A DNA stretch of 64,000 nt from Diphasiastrum complanatum. Taxonomy: Eukaryota > Streptophyta > Lycopodiopsida > Lycopodiales > Lycopodiaceae. Shown here one piece after another: positions 1-11,227 of the stretch. The notes beneath the pieces were generated by a model. The model saw only the letters and a program-made list of their open reading frames with translations. It did not search any database and had not been told where the DNA came from. Location of the stretch: contig CM055097.1 in the NCBI GenBank assembly GCA_029204225.1, positions 65,046,540-65,110,539 on the forward strand. Reading direction: 5' to 3'. Position 1 is the first letter of the stretch. Each line of letters begins with the position of its first letter. The translations under genes and the position numbers were made by a program.

Positions 1-186
1 TACAAAGACAATGAGTTCAATCTTGCTTTGTTGTGAAACATCCTACGCCCTTCAACCACTAATACACTATGAAACTTTTCTATAGTTGGCAAGGTGTCTT
101 AGATTGCAAAACTTTGGACCAAATTTGTAAAATCATCCCCTAGACCATTAAGGATTATTTGAACAAGCTCTCCATCATGAATCTTC
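1..186 (-). pseudogene. Ty1/copia gag (UBN2) fragment
   Basis: Read on the minus strand, this encodes a piece of a copia gag of the UBN2 type: the core DGELVQIILNGLGDDF followed by NLVQSFAI. The same core occurs in the copia element at 61-63 kb in this window (DELVQVILN, then NLVQSFAIKEEL), which supports the call. A stop follows NLVQSFAI, and the frame is not continued by protease or integrase. It runs off the left edge of the window and abuts a copia RT piece of opposite strand at about 190-211, so two broken copia copies meet head to head. It is non-functional debris; the family call is fairly secure. Confidence 0.7.
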
Positions 187-210
187 TCTACCAATACCAT
201 TTGGAATGGA

Positions 211-375
211 AAAGAATGTGTTTTTTTGAAAAGGAGTCTCTATGGACTCAAGCAAGCACCTAGAGCATGGTACTCTAGGCTAACATCTTTCCTTATCTCC
301 ATCAACTTTGTTTTGAGTTCATATGATCCATCATTGTACATAAGATTTCATGATGGAAAGATCATTACGTATTGA
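211..375 (+). pseudogene. Ty1/copia reverse transcriptase fragment
   Basis: The plus-strand frame through 232-372 gives [14 protein letters not shown], the hallmark copia RT block, followed by [10 protein letters not shown], which precedes the YVDD block in intact elements. The frame ends in TGA at 373-375, before YVDD. About 55 codons of a roughly 1,300-residue polyprotein remain. The 61-63 kb copia copy carries the matching segment DYDPSLYIKF, so this is probably a related family. It is a truncated relic without coding capacity. Confidence 0.8.
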
Positions 376-732
376 GTTCTTGTCGATCCATAGCTTTGGG
401 ACTAGATTCGTTTTAATCTAGATTGGCTGGGTAAGTCTGAACCTCCATCTGTTTCTATTGTTTCTCTTGGTTTCAGCATCCCAGTATTGATCTTGGAGGA
501 CGTCTTGAAATGTGCCCTCATCTTGTACTCCCAAAAATGTATTTAGTTCCAACTTTTTTCATTGAAAAATATGGAAGAGATGACCTCCAAAAAAAATAAG
601 AGTTTTCAAAAAACAACCAACAAAAAAAATACTTTTGTAGAGGTGCCCATTTGCTAGGAAATGAATGTAATCGCCAAAACTCAATCCTGATCACGAGTCC
701 AACAATTATAACTAAAAAGTTTGTTTATGTCT
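376..732. other. No recognisable gene
   Basis: AT-rich sequence without a convincing reading frame. It could be decayed copia sequence following the RT fragment, but I see no motif that proves it. Confidence 0.5.
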
Positions 733-1262
733 AGAAAGAGAAAATGGCTAGAGAGAGAGAGAGAGAGAGAAAAAAAAAGCTTTATTAATGTCTTTTCCAT
801 GCCAAAAGGCATATAAGACTAGTAAATGTACATGTCAAGTATGTGGTAACCATGAGAGCGTATGAAACGTCTCCAAAACGATAACAGAAATAACAAATCT
901 AAGTGCTATGAACTAAAATAGATGTGATGATATCTGGAACATGTGGGAGCATGTATACTGCTATATGTCATGAATAAGGTATGACACTATCATCCAATCT
1001 TGTCCTGCTGATGCTATAAAAGGATGTAACGCGGGCAGCAGCATGAAGGACCGTTGGTTGTCCCCTCCAAGTACAATCGAGATATGCCCGACATAAGAAT
1101 CGCCTGATATACTGATGGGTACTTGATGGGAGCGCTGTAATGGAGATACCAAATGACTCAAGAAGGAAGTGGGATGCCTGAGAAAACCACGACAGTTGAT
1201 AGCCCTGGTCATGAGGGGAGTGTGAGGAAGCGAGTGTTGTCTGTGTATACTGCATATCTGCA
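733..1262 (-). mobile_element. LINE 3' end with hairpin and (TC)n tail
   Basis: On the minus strand this starts in a stretch of 175-190 bp (1064-1250) that is nearly the same as 28731-28905, just downstream of the RT of the large LINE. It then runs through a putative 3' UTR to a short hairpin, ATGCC-TTTT-GGCAT (808-823 region), then ATTAATAAAGCTTT, and ends in a pyrimidine and (TC)n tail at 735-772. The order RT tail, UTR, hairpin, AATAAA-like signal and simple repeat fits the 3' terminus of a 5'-truncated LINE. No intact frame survives. That the (TC)n belongs to the element rests on a second example at 33.4 kb. Confidence 0.65.
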
Positions 1263-1341
1263 TCTAGTAGAGCCTGAACTCTCTAAATGTATACAATAAG
1301 CTGGAAAGCAGCATCTATCTGAATGGGTGGAACGGCAAACT

Positions 1342-1343
<2 letters not shown>

Positions 1344-1403
<60 letters not shown>
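1344..1403. repeat. (GA)n microsatellite
   Basis: Uninterrupted GA dinucleotide run of about 60 bp. Frames read through it encode only Ser-Leu or Arg-Glu repeats and are not genes. Confidence 0.95.
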
Positions 1404-1406
<3 letters not shown>

Positions 1407-1444
1407 TAGAAGAAATAAACACCTTCTCAATTGCTCAAGAAAAT

Positions 1445-1850
1445 ACTTTGACACCAAGTTATGAACACAATCCCAAATATTGGAACATAAAAGATCATAA
1501 ATGCCAATCTCCCACAAAGAATGGCCAATGACATAAGATAGTCATTGGCTGAAGCCCTATAAGGAATAGCAATGAGCTCTCCCATAAAGAGCTCAATCAA
1601 TACAATATCCAAAGCTGAATAATGAGTGTCCCTAATCCCTCTTTATACCAAACAAATGCCTTGAAGTGCAAGCTTCTAGAGGCTAGAGGTTAAATAGTCA
1701 AATGTGGAAGGAAATCAGTGCGCCCGCCAATGGGTCCCACTTTAGCTGATTAAGTAGTAATAGCTAGGCCTTCGGCCAGCATAGAAAGAAATTGAATACA
1801 GAAGGGCTTTAGTATCGTATAAGAATAAAAATGGCTTGTGTTCAACATAC
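1445..1850 (-). mobile_element. LTR fragment of the AGTTA..TAACT family with PBS-like site
   Basis: In minus orientation the LTR ends at 1457 with TCATAACT, followed directly (1456-1445) by TGGTGTCAAAGT, a degenerate version of the initiator-Met tRNA primer site TGGTATCAGAGC. Upstream it shares with the solo LTR at 20401-20864 and the LTRs at 33629 and 39168 the motif of a GTGGG..CC stretch followed by GGGCGCACT. It therefore looks like the 5' LTR of a minus-strand copy whose internal region has been lost, replaced by the (GA)n tract. The upstream LTR boundary near 1850 is uncertain. Confidence 0.6.
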
Positions 1851-2538
1851 GAATAAAAGGGCACCACTAGTAGCTATATATGGACATGATGTCTATAACA
1901 TCATCTTTTCAGTGATAAACTGATACTTGATTGCCTAAGTCAATTTTTTCATGTCATTATTTTCTTGAACACCCATAATAACTTCTAAGCTATCTTTGCA
2001 GTTACATGCATCATAGTAAGATTAGAATACATCTGAGTCATCTTCACTTTACAAATATATTGAACATAATGAAAGCGTGCCCTTGTGTGGTCCATTGACA
2101 GCTTATGCAGCTTGTCTGTGCTGTTTCATACTGGTAACCAACATGCAAGTTATGGCCGTAGACAAATACCAAATTAGCACATGTTGCTGAATAAAAGGCT
2201 TCCATAGTATACGTATGGTTTCAGTCCCAATGTCCAGTTGCATGCTCTGCTAGCCATGACATTTCAAATGACCAAATATTAACTCTAGCCAGAAGCTAAC
2301 CTGAAAGGTACCAAAAGTCTGCAATTGCTGCAGATATTTTCACACAGTCAGCAACACAGATTCAGATTCAATTATCAGAGTCAAAAGAAAAATTCAACAA
2401 ACCAGGATTTATTTGCTCACTTCCACTTAGTGCAGTAACCCACAGCTACATGCCTGCTACTGGGATTTAACACTTATATATGCCTCCTTGTATATGCTTC
2501 TGCTATCGAATAGCTAACAAGACATTAAAGCACAAATA

Positions 2539-2542
<4 letters not shown>
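1851..2542. other. No recognisable gene
   Basis: AT-rich non-coding sequence; no domain, RNA gene or clear repeat boundary seen. Confidence 0.5.

Positions 2543-2620
<78 letters not shown>
2543..2620. repeat. (CT)n microsatellite
   Basis: About 78 bp of CT repeats, preceded by GACATTAAAGCACAAATAG. This vaguely resembles the GACATTAATAAAGC that precedes the LINE tails at 735 and 33421, so it may be a decayed LINE tail. Confidence 0.9.
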
Positions 2621-2622
<2 letters not shown>

Positions 2623-2929
2623 TAAGAGTGGCTTCTTGATTTGTGGTATCATGTTGTAGATGATGTCTTTCAAGTGTATAGCTAGTTTGACATTATATAC
2701 TAGGCTTGAATCACCTCGTGCTGCCCATCTTTGTATATCACATGTAGGTACAAAACATGTACAATCATAGTGGTTTGATTGTGAAGCCACATCATTACAT
2801 TACTGATGGTGAAGCCAAAAAACTAAAATACTCACCGAGAAGCCAACTATCAACAAAGGTCAAGCGACTTGGTTGACCCAGCTGATACTGAAGAAAACAA
2901 AAGCATGACAGAACTCTTAAGATACATCC

Positions 2930-4040
2930 CTCTAAGAGCTGGAAGACTTTACTATGACACACCGTGTCTCAGCTTGCCTTATCAATTGGCAGATTTGTCC
3001 CATAATTTATGAAGCTTTTCCAGAATAGACAAACCCAGGCATCTGAGTTCAATCTTGTAAGAAAATTCATTTGTCACAATCTAATATGAAGGAAAAGTTC
3101 CAGATTAAGAGGATGTCCAAGACTTTGTAAAACTAAGTCTTGGAATATACAAAGGGCCTTCATTAGAATAGCACATCTTAAAAACCAGCCTGACATCTAA
3201 CATTCAGAAGCTGTATCATTGCTTATTTGCTTTCCATGTGTATCTCACCTTCTATCTTCAGCCATCCATCTTTCGTTGTCAAAACCTATGCTCCAAGTAA
3301 CCAGTGAAACAAGTATGGATATGCTCAAAGCACAAAGTTAGAAAGAAATATTACCATATATGTCACTTAGATGCAATCTGTAAGACAATTGACCCTTCAG
3401 CAAACAAATCAAATCTCAGATACCTACTTGTGTCACTTTTACAAGATTAATACACATTTGCAACTGTGACTACTCAAAAAGTTTAAAGGTTGACTAGTTG
3501 GCACAGGCAAAACTATTATGACATATCATATATAAGCTTGCTGATAACTTGGTAAATCAGAATATGCTATGCTCTATGAGAAACTTTCATATATTTGGCT
3601 TTAATCCTGTTAGATATTTCGTTCATTAAAATCTAATCTGCAGAACAAGTTCCACATTAAGAGGAAGCCACAAAAGTTAAAGAGGAGTCTTCATTAGAAA
3701 AAAATACCTTACAACCAGCTTAGCTTGTGACATTCAGAAGGTAAACCATTGTTTATTTGCTTTCTACATGTATCCCGCATTCCGTCTTGAGCGATCCATC
3801 TTTATTTGTCAGACCCTATATTTCAAGAAGTAAACAACACTATCAATATGCCAGAAGCAATACATTAGCTAGAAACATATCCAAGCTGTAAGACAGTCCC
3901 AAGGACACTTCAATGGAAATTTCAGATCTCATATCTCTTTTTGTATTATTTTAAAAAGACACATAACTGGATCCTCAAAAGCTGAAAAGGTGCATTAAAT
4001 TTGAAAAACGTGCATTATTCTCCAGCTATAAGATTGCTAA
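2930..4040. repeat. Degenerate direct duplication, period about 560 bp
   Basis: Two copies can be followed by eye. CCAGATTAAGAGG near 3098 and CCACATTAAGAGG near 3650 are each followed by CTTCATTAGAA, then CATTCAGAAG, then TTATTTGCTTTC, then CCATCTTT. The copies lie about 560 bp apart and have diverged considerably. No coding frame is shared between them. The stretch from 2621 to 4616 holds no gene I can recognise. Confidence 0.55.
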
Positions 4041-4616
4041 CTTGAGTATAGCTAACAAAATGACTTAAACATCTTCTCTTAACACTCTTAACATCTTCTC
4101 TTAACACTCTTAACTGCACGGGTAGAGCTGTAAACAAGCCATGGAGTCACTTGTTGCCGATAGTTGGCTATTTACATCCTATTAGCAACATGCTGTGTTG
4201 CCTCATATCTTTGCTCAGAAGCCAGAGATTTTCCCCCGGCCTCCATCGACTAGTAAAAGAGTCATAGCCTTGGATTGCAGACTAGTCACATTTCTCCAGA
4301 GAATCATTGGAGAAAAAGAGAGTCAATTTGGATGTCATGGCCACTTCTACCTTATCAAATGATTTCACTTCTGTTTCCAATATCTTTAGTAACCCTATCT
4401 CTTATGTCGAGTGTATTATTGATCTGTTACAGAGCATGCTCAAGTTTTAGTATGCCTTATAAAATAAGCCAGCATAAGCAGATCGTGCACCCATTGTGAG
4501 TCTTGCTTTTCAATTTCTTCCTAAACTACATTGTTCAAATTGAATGGCTCAAAATATATGCATTTTAACTCTTTTAGTGAAATGCAGCATGTCATTATGT
4601 TTGTATCAGACATGAG

Positions 4617-4923
4617 GGTCCGGGCCGGATGCGGGCTTTTCGCGTCCGCGTCCAACGCCCGGACGCGGGGTCAGACGCATCCTATTTTTTTTTTTTTTTT
4701 TTTTTTAAAAACAGACAAAAGCGCGCGGGCAGCGGAACAGTCCGCAGAAGCGTTCTGGGCCAGCGAGAGAGGAGAGAGAGAGGGCGGGAGAGAGAGCTAT
4801 GGTGAGTGAGGGAGAGAGAGCTATGGTGGGTGAGGGAAAGCTATGGTATGCATGTGGGTGGGTTATGGGGTGTGTGTGTGTGTTAGTTGATTTGTGTGTG
4901 CATGTGTGTGTGTGTGGTGATTT

Positions 4924-4978
<55 letters not shown>

Positions 4979-5051
4979 TGTATGTGTGTGTGTGTGTGTG
5001 TACCAGACGAGTTTAGGGTTTAGGGGCTGCATGCTTGGGTTTAGGGTCTAG

Positions 5052-5101
<50 letters not shown>

Positions 5102-5123
5102 CATTTGTGTGCTTGTGTGTGTG

Positions 5124-5157
<34 letters not shown>

Positions 5158-6155
5158 GACGTAGTATGAAAACTGTAAATGCTGCAGCTATTGTTTTACA
5201 CAAGCGCATCTTCATGTCTCTCATATCATTTGCATCATGTGCAATCATTGAACCCTAAACACTAAACCCCACACCCTAACAAATGGCACAGTTAACATAA
5301 CACCCTAAACAACAATCCCTAACAAATCGCACTTGTGCCGCATACACTTGAACTCATGTATAATGCCAGGAATACAATCCACAAGTTCGTGATCCCGATA
5401 CGAACCCAAGGGATCGCGCCTGGCACGATTCGGGTATCGTTCAGTCAAAATGGCCCGTCGCAGGGAGCGAAACGCAATTAGGTCTAGTGAAATGGGCATA
5501 GTAGTGTGTAGGTCTTGTGGTTCCCTGTTTTGAGAGCTGGTCACTCTTCTGGTGAGCATTAATTTCCCCCATCATAGACTTGTGGTCCTGAGAGCTTGTC
5601 ACTCTTCTGGTGAGCGTTCACCTCTCCCGAATCCTCTGGTGAGCATTCACTTCTTTGAGACAGTCACTGATGCACCCTAAACCCTAAATCAGTAATCTGT
5701 TTGCCATGCAAACCAGCATCTTCACTCCAAACCTCTTTCAGATCTTTTTTTGCCGTTTTTTTGGAGCTTAGTTCCCAATGAAGATTCATAATAATTTATG
5801 AACTGCTCATTAGTCATCGTTGTTTGGTAATATCTCAGTTATGGGAGGCATGGGCAGTGGTTAGGTTTGTTGCAAATTTTTTTAGGCACCTTTTTCCTTT
5901 TTTTTAACAGGAGGGGGCAGGTGGGTGCCAAACACCCTCTGATAATTAATTACGAGGGGGGCTAGGGGGAGGAAAATTGTTTTTACTTCGTTTTAGAAAT
6001 GTGGGACAGTGAGGGGAGGGGCCTGTATTTTTTTTTTTTGAGGAAAAAAATTGAAAAATGCCGGACGCGTCCAAACCCGAACACACCCCTAAGGCGTCCG
6101 CGTCCACGCCCGTCTACGTCTGGACGCGCGTCCGCGCCCACGGTCCGCTTCCTTA
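4617..6155 (+). mobile_element. Internally deleted hAT element, GGACGCG family
   Basis: The left end CAGACATGAGGGTCCGGGCC is the same terminus as element A at 7274. It is followed by arrays of GGACGCG/CGCGTCC words, a poly-T tract and a leader that matches A closely: GGAACAGTCCGCAGAAGC, GCTATGGTGAGTGAGGGAG, GT and GA microsatellites, and GTTTAGGGTTTAGGG. Where A begins its transposase (after the last GA run), this copy jumps to unrelated 3' sequence at about 5157. The right end is again GGACGCG words closing with CCGCTTCCTTAG next to (TA)n. It has no transposase and would depend on an A-type element. The target duplication could not be resolved because the right flank is a TA tract. Confidence 0.7.
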
Positions 6156-6194
6156 GATATATATATATATAATAATATTTATATATATATATAT

Positions 6195-6670
6195 CATGAA
6201 ACCCATGGTTCCCAGAATCGTGGGGTGAACCGTACCACGGTTCATGAACAAATGTACGGTTCCAGTATCTAATTAATTAATTAATCAATTAATTATTTTT
6301 TTGCAAAATCCCCCCCAAAACCTCTCCCAATGCATTTTTGGGCTATTTTTGGGGGTGAGTTGTTTAATTAGAATTAATGGCTGTTTAATCTCTGTTTTTT
6401 GGGGGTGGGTCACTGGGTTGTTAATTAGATTAAACAGATTAATTACAATAATAGATTAACAGATTAATCAGATTAATTAAATTAACAGATTTACACTGAA
6501 TCTGCTTTTTTGGCATTTTTTAAGCATTTTTTTGGGCTATTTTTGGGGGTGGGAAAATTAATTAACTGTACAGTTCACCACGGTTCCAGCTAAAAAATTT
6601 TGAGAACCGTACGGTTCACTGTACGGTTCTCAGAACCGTGGTGAACCATACACGGTTCATTAATTCTATG
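6195..6670. mobile_element. hAT-like MITE in (TA)n with ACCGTACGGTTC words
   Basis: A 476-bp non-coding element between two (AT)n tracts. The left end reads CATGAAACCCATGGTTCC; the right end, read inward on the other strand, is CATAGAATTAATGAACC. Both subterminal regions are packed with self-complementary variants of ACGGTTC/GAACCGT. The interior is AT-rich with TTAATTAA runs. Flanking 8-mers ATATATAT on both sides are compatible with an 8-bp hAT duplication inside the microsatellite, but the tract makes this unprovable. Confidence 0.65.
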
Positions 6671-6680
6671 ATATATATAT

Positions 6681-7273
6681 ATGCATGTGGCTTTTTTTAA
6701 TTTCAAAATTTTGATTATACTAACACCGAAAAAAATGTCTTTTTGAGGAGGGAGAGTTACTAAGATGATGGCACATTTTTTGTTGTTCGATATATAGACC
6801 ATATAGTTTGGCTTTTGACCTTTGGGACCCTCCATTTAACGTTATTGGTCACTTGGCAATAAATGGGTCCCTATTTGCAGGCGCTCACTTTGCCTTTACT
6901 CGTTTGCCCTAGGTTAGCGTAAGTAGGTCATAAGGTCTCATCAGTAGGTGGCCGTGTTTGAGTGTAATTGCTTAGATCTGAGAGCATGAAACCAGTTCAG
7001 TATAACCTCAGATTAAATTCAACTTAGATACATCACAAGTATCTTCTCTACTTGAGATTACTCTTTACCTTTACAAAATTTTCACACTTTTTTATGTGGT
7101 ATGGACTTGCTCATAGCTTCATTGTTACTTTGAACCCCGATTTCTATTGCTATTGCATCTTTACATTGTCATGTAGTGCCTCAAAGATCAAAAATGGTAA
7201 TATACTAGCATGCACAGAAGCTAGTTCAAAGGTGAACAAGGGAAGCTATAGTTTTTTTCGGCAATATACAAAC
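6681..7273. other. No recognisable gene
   Basis: AT-rich spacer between two hAT elements. Short open frames here show no family resemblance. Confidence 0.5.
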
Positions 7274-9721
7274 CAGACATGAGGGTCCGGGCTGGACGCG
7301 GGCAATCCGCGTCCACGTCCCGCATCCGGACCCGGACGCGGGGTCGGACACGTCCTTTTTTTTTTATTTTTCAAAGCCTAAATAAGACTTAAAAAAATAG
7401 AAAAAATATATATTAAAAAAAAAAAAGCAGACGCGTCCGAACCCTTGGATGCAGGGATGCGTCCGCGCGTCCTATTTTTTTCTGGACACGTCCTAATTTT
7501 TTTTTTTTCTAGACGCGTCCGGGCCTTGGACGCATTTTTTTAATTTAAAAAAAAAAAAAAAAAAGGGCGCACACGAGCAACGGAACAGTCCGCAGAAGCC
7601 CGAGAAACAGCGAGAGAGGAGAGAAAGAGGGCGGGAGAGAGCTATGGTGAGTGAGGGAGAGAGAGAGAGAGTGTGCATTTGGGTGGGTTATGGTGTGTGT
7701 GTGTGTGTGATGATTTCTGTGTGTGTGTGTGTGTGGGTTAGTTGATTTGTGTATGCATTTGTGTGTGTGTGGTGATTTGTGTGTGTGAGAGGGAGAGGAA
7801 GAGACAGAGTGAGAGAGAGAGAGAGAGAGGATTTGTGTGTGTGTGTGTGTGCGCGCGCGTGTACGAGCATGGTGTGTGTGTGAGTTTAGGGTTTAGGGTC
7901 TGCGTGCTTGGGTTGGGGTTTAGCTGGAGAGAGAGAGAGAGATATTAGATTTGCGTGCTTGTGTGTGTGTTTGAGAGAGAGAGAGAGAGAGATGGCCGCT
8001 CGTCCCATTTGGGATGAGGTGGAGTTGATGCCCGACAAAAAGTGGCGTTGCCGTTTTTGTCGAAAGTAGTTCACAGGGAACGCCTCTTGGGTTCGAGCAC
8101 ATTTGGGGAGATTGCAAGTCCGACCCGCGGGGGGACGCTACTGGATCGGCGTTTGTATGGTCATCCCCTTTGTGGAGAGGGCTCACATTCTCGAGGCATA
8201 TGCTGAGCCAGGTGCTGAGGCCGGCGAGCCGTCCACAGATGTCGCGGACTCTGTTTCCACCGGTGCACCCACTGCCACCGCCCCTGCCACTGGTACACCC
8301 ACCACCACCACCCCCACTCCCGCCGCCGCATCTGCACCCGCCACCGCCTCCGCCTCCACCACAGCCACCCCCACCCCCTCCGCCAGTACTCCCCATGGAT
8401 CCACAGCCTCCACTGCTGCACCTACGCCTGTGCCACCACCTTCAGATTTGCACGGTCCGTCCGCATCCTCTGCTTCCGCACCTACACATATGCCACCACC
8501 TCCAGATCCCATCGTCCATCCGCATCCTCCCAGCCATCCACATCCCGAGGCACCAGACAGATGTCCATGTCGGGATCTTTCAGAGAGGGGCAGCACAGAG
8601 AGGCCACCAGGACCGTAGCACAGATGTTCTATGACCTGAACCTCCCTTTCATCATGGCATCATCCCACATCTTTCGAGAGACTATCTCGAAAGTTGCAGT
8701 CTGCGGGCCCGGCTACACACCACCCACAGTCGACGCACTTCGCGGCCGTTTGCTCTAGGAGCGGGTTGCATCCGTCAGAGAGAGACTAGCCGCACTGCAG
8801 GAGGCTTGGGATAGATACGGCTGCTCCATCATGGCTAATGGGTGGACTGATCCTTGTAAACGTCCACTCATCAACGTGATTGTTTCGAGTTGTTATGGTT
8901 CCATGTTCCTGCGCATCATCGACGCCTCCGAGGCAGGGAGAGTGCATTCGGCCGAGTACATTTACGGCATCATTCGCGCGGCGATTGAGGAGGTCGGACC
9001 ACAGCGCGTTGTCCAGGCATAATATTCTTTCATTAGTTGCTTGCTCATTTGCTGCTTGATGTTAATACAAAAGTTTTGCATAGTTTTTGATTGATTGCAA
9101 TGTGTTTCCAAGCTGTGAACTAATCGTATGAACTGATTGCGAAAGGTTGTGACGGACAATGCGTCCAACTGTCGCGGTATGGGAGAGCTTCTTATGGTAG
9201 AGTACCCCTCCATTGTGTGGACTCCATGTGCCGCACACTCACTGGACCTCCTCCTACATTCCATCGGTCGCCTGCCTTGGGTCAGTGAAATTCTCACGAG
9301 AGCACTTGCGGTTGTGGACTTCGTCACACGCAAACGCCGCACCACTGCCCTTTTCCACACATTCAGCAGGTAAGATGCTACTTATTTTTTGGCTAGTTCA
9401 AGAAGCTTCTTATTTTTTCGCTCGTTCCGTGTGTGCCTCTAATTCCGTTTGTCAATGTAGGCTCGACCCGAAGAAGCCCGCTCGCACCCGCTTCGTCTTC
9501 CAGTTCATCATGCTTGAGCGGCTACACAAGCTCAAGGGTGATTTACGGCGCATGGCTACTTCTGCAGAGTTCACAGCCATGGACCCGTCCACGACCCCAG
9601 AGGGCTTGGCCTTCCACGAGATCCTCTTCATGGAGCCTTTCTGGGTGGATATGCAGCAGTTGATGGACTTCATGCGCCCCATCTGCTCTGTTCTTTTATA
9701 TATATTATATATATAATATAT
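7274..9721 (+). mobile_element. hAT element A (GGACGCG family), 5' half
   Basis: Starts with CAGACATGAGGGTCCGGGCT and GGACGCG-type words (7274-7530), then a purine-rich leader with GT and GA microsatellites and a telomere-like GTTTAGGGTTTAGGG (about 7885-7905). The transposase frame begins at 7992 and breaks off at about 9693 in the middle of the DUF659-to-hATC linker, where TA-rich sequence and the terminus of element B follow. The missing 3' half, including the hATC domain, is not found on the far side of B: that position holds a short inverse GGACGCG element. So A was truncated, not merely split. Confidence 0.75.
7992..9693 (+). pseudogene. hAT transposase A, BED finger and DUF659, truncated
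   Basis: Starts at ATG 7992 after the GA run. Residues 17-40 form a BED-type zinc finger (WRCRFC, then WVRAHLG), interrupted by a TAG at 8067. A Pro/Thr/Ala-rich linker follows (8220-8560), with a frame change near 8560. The conserved block with FYDLNLPF leads, after a TAG at 8756, into DUF659: GCSIMANGWTD, VVTDNASNC, WTPCAAHSLDLLL, then FVTRKRR. Introns are inferred at 9017-9145 (unusual GC donor) and 9370-9460 (GT..AG). The third exon, with RTRFVF and the downstream helices, is cut at 9693 before hATC. It would have been the DNA-cutting enzyme of element A; this copy is dead through two TAG stops, a frameshift and truncation. Confidence 0.85.
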
Positions 9722-9927
9722 CATAGTGGCACGTGGTACCGCCATTATGGTACCGCGGTACCATAATGGTGGCACCGCGGTTATGGTGCCGCCCTTAGAC
9801 CAGCGGTACCAGGGTGGCACCACAAAAATAATATTTTTTATTATTTTTTAAAAAAAAAAAAAAACCCTTTTAACAGGCTAAAACTAGGTAAAAACTAAGA
9901 TGTTACTGTACAGGGGGACTGTACTAG

Positions 9928-10172
9928 GGGCACTGTGGGAGAGCGGACCCAATCGGAGTGCAGCATGTGGGGGAGCAATACATGGGGCAGGTACAGTAGC
10001 ACATGGGCACTGTGGAGGAGCAGACCATGGACCCAATCAAAGTGCAGCATGTGGGGGAGCAATACATCCGGACAGGTACACCGTCACATGGGCACTGTGG
10101 AGGAGCAGACCATGGACCCAATCGCAGTGCAGCATGTGGGGGATCAGCACATGGGGCAGGTACAATAGCACA
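9928..10172. repeat. Tandem repeat, three units of about 84 bp
   Basis: Three head-to-tail copies begin with GGGCACTGTGG near 9928, 10004 and 10089. Each contains CCCAATC, GTGCAGCATGTGGGGG and a closing AGCACATG or GTCACATG. The first unit lacks the GACCATGG insertion present in the other two. The array lies inside element B near its left end, upstream of the small plus-strand frame, and could be its promoter region. Below it (10225-10400) runs a degenerate GTGAGAGGC array. Confidence 0.8.
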
Positions 10173-10401
10173 TGGGATCATCAACAAAAGCAAATTGGGA
10201 AACAGGCTGTGGGATTAAATAGGCACTCACGAGACAGTGAGAGAGCCAGTGAGAGGGGGTGAGAGGCATTGTGAGAAGCTGTGAGGGAGAGCCAGTGGGA
10301 GGCTGTGAGAGAGGCATTGTGAAAGGCTGTGTGACAGACCGAGTGAGAGGCTGTGAGAGAGCTAGTGAGAGCCATTGAGAGGCTGTGAGAGGCTGTGTGA
10401 G

Positions 10402-10728
10402 ATGGCGGAGGGCGAAGCCAGGAGGAAGCTCGAGGAAGATGTCCGAAGGCACAACGAAAGGCATCGGAAGCAAGAAGCAGACATTGCAGAGATGCTGCGA
10501 GAGACTCGGCAGAGACACCCAGAGCTGCAGATCCCCGCCCCCGCTGTCGAGCTGGATTTGGATGAGCAGATCGGAATGAACTTCACATGACGGCAGCTCA
10601 TCATGGTTAGGGAAAGGGCTGCCCGCCATCGGGCTGACCAGGAGGCAACACGGGCTAACCGGGAGGCAGAGCGAGAGCGTCAGAACAATGCACCTGATGA
10701 GGGCGAGGAGTCAGTGGAGGATCCATAG
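10402..10728 (+). pseudogene. Small charged coiled-coil ORF inside element B
   Basis: ATG at 10402 opens MAEGEARRKLEEDVRRHNER, a strongly charged helical stretch. A hydrophobic/acidic segment (LQIPAPAVELDLDEQ) follows, then a second basic helix (RERAARHRADQEATRANREA) and an acidic end (EEGESVEDP-like) before TAG at 10726-10728. The frame is 109 codons with a single in-frame TGA at 10588, probably a mutated CGA. It runs convergently to the transposase of element B and lies at the opposite end, as accessory genes do in two-gene DNA transposons. I recognise no family. It may be an element-encoded accessory protein; a captured host fragment is the alternative. Confidence 0.55.
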
Positions 10729-11227
10729 GAATGTTTAGCATAGATGGGGTCTAGCCGTATGTGGCTGACTGTTGTTATTTAATGTTCATCAGTAGATGAG
10801 GCAGTATTTAGTGTCTAGCATGGTGTAAAGAACAACCCCAGCCGTATGCAGCGGGAATACGTATTGTAGTTTTGATACATCTGTTGAATTAATGTACGGT
10901 GTGTTTTTTGTGCAATGCGTGCCTTGTGTATTGCAATCTGATGTATGTGATTATGAAATGCTATCAGGGGGGTTGTATTTCTGTGTTCTGCATATGCTCT
11001 CTAACTCTGTACTGAAAACTGATTGAAAACACGCACACACCATTTGAAGTAAAACTGCAAGTAGAACATCACAATTACAAATTGACAAATACACATTGTG
11101 CAGTGAATAGAATACGTCCAACACTAAATATGAAATGAAAATTGGTCTGAATACTGTGTTCGACCATCTGGCCGCCAAACATGGAACATGATATCAAACT
11201 GCTAAAAATAAAATGACGGAGCTACAA

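Noticed and set aside
1209-1517. Frames with long Ser-Leu or Arg-Glu runs (also at 2503, 24654, 24718)
   Set aside because: Translations of GA/CT microsatellites.
5230-5330. Telomere or subtelomere
   Set aside because: Only a few degenerate CCCTAAA units spread among other sequence inside a hAT derivative; not a terminal array.
7920-8596. Gly-rich minus-strand frames opposite the transposase A linker
   Set aside because: They are the complement of a CACCGCC-type Pro/Thr linker in a real plus-strand frame.
8830-9020. GC-AG intron in transposase A as a conserved feature
   Set aside because: B and C have no intron at this point (VVTVVTDNA, VVQVVMDNA are continuous), so it could be a single-copy oddity or a mutated donor; not enough evidence.
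9928-10172. CRISPR-like spaced repeats
   Set aside because: The units are contiguous 84-bp tandem repeats without unique spacers, in a plant nuclear context.
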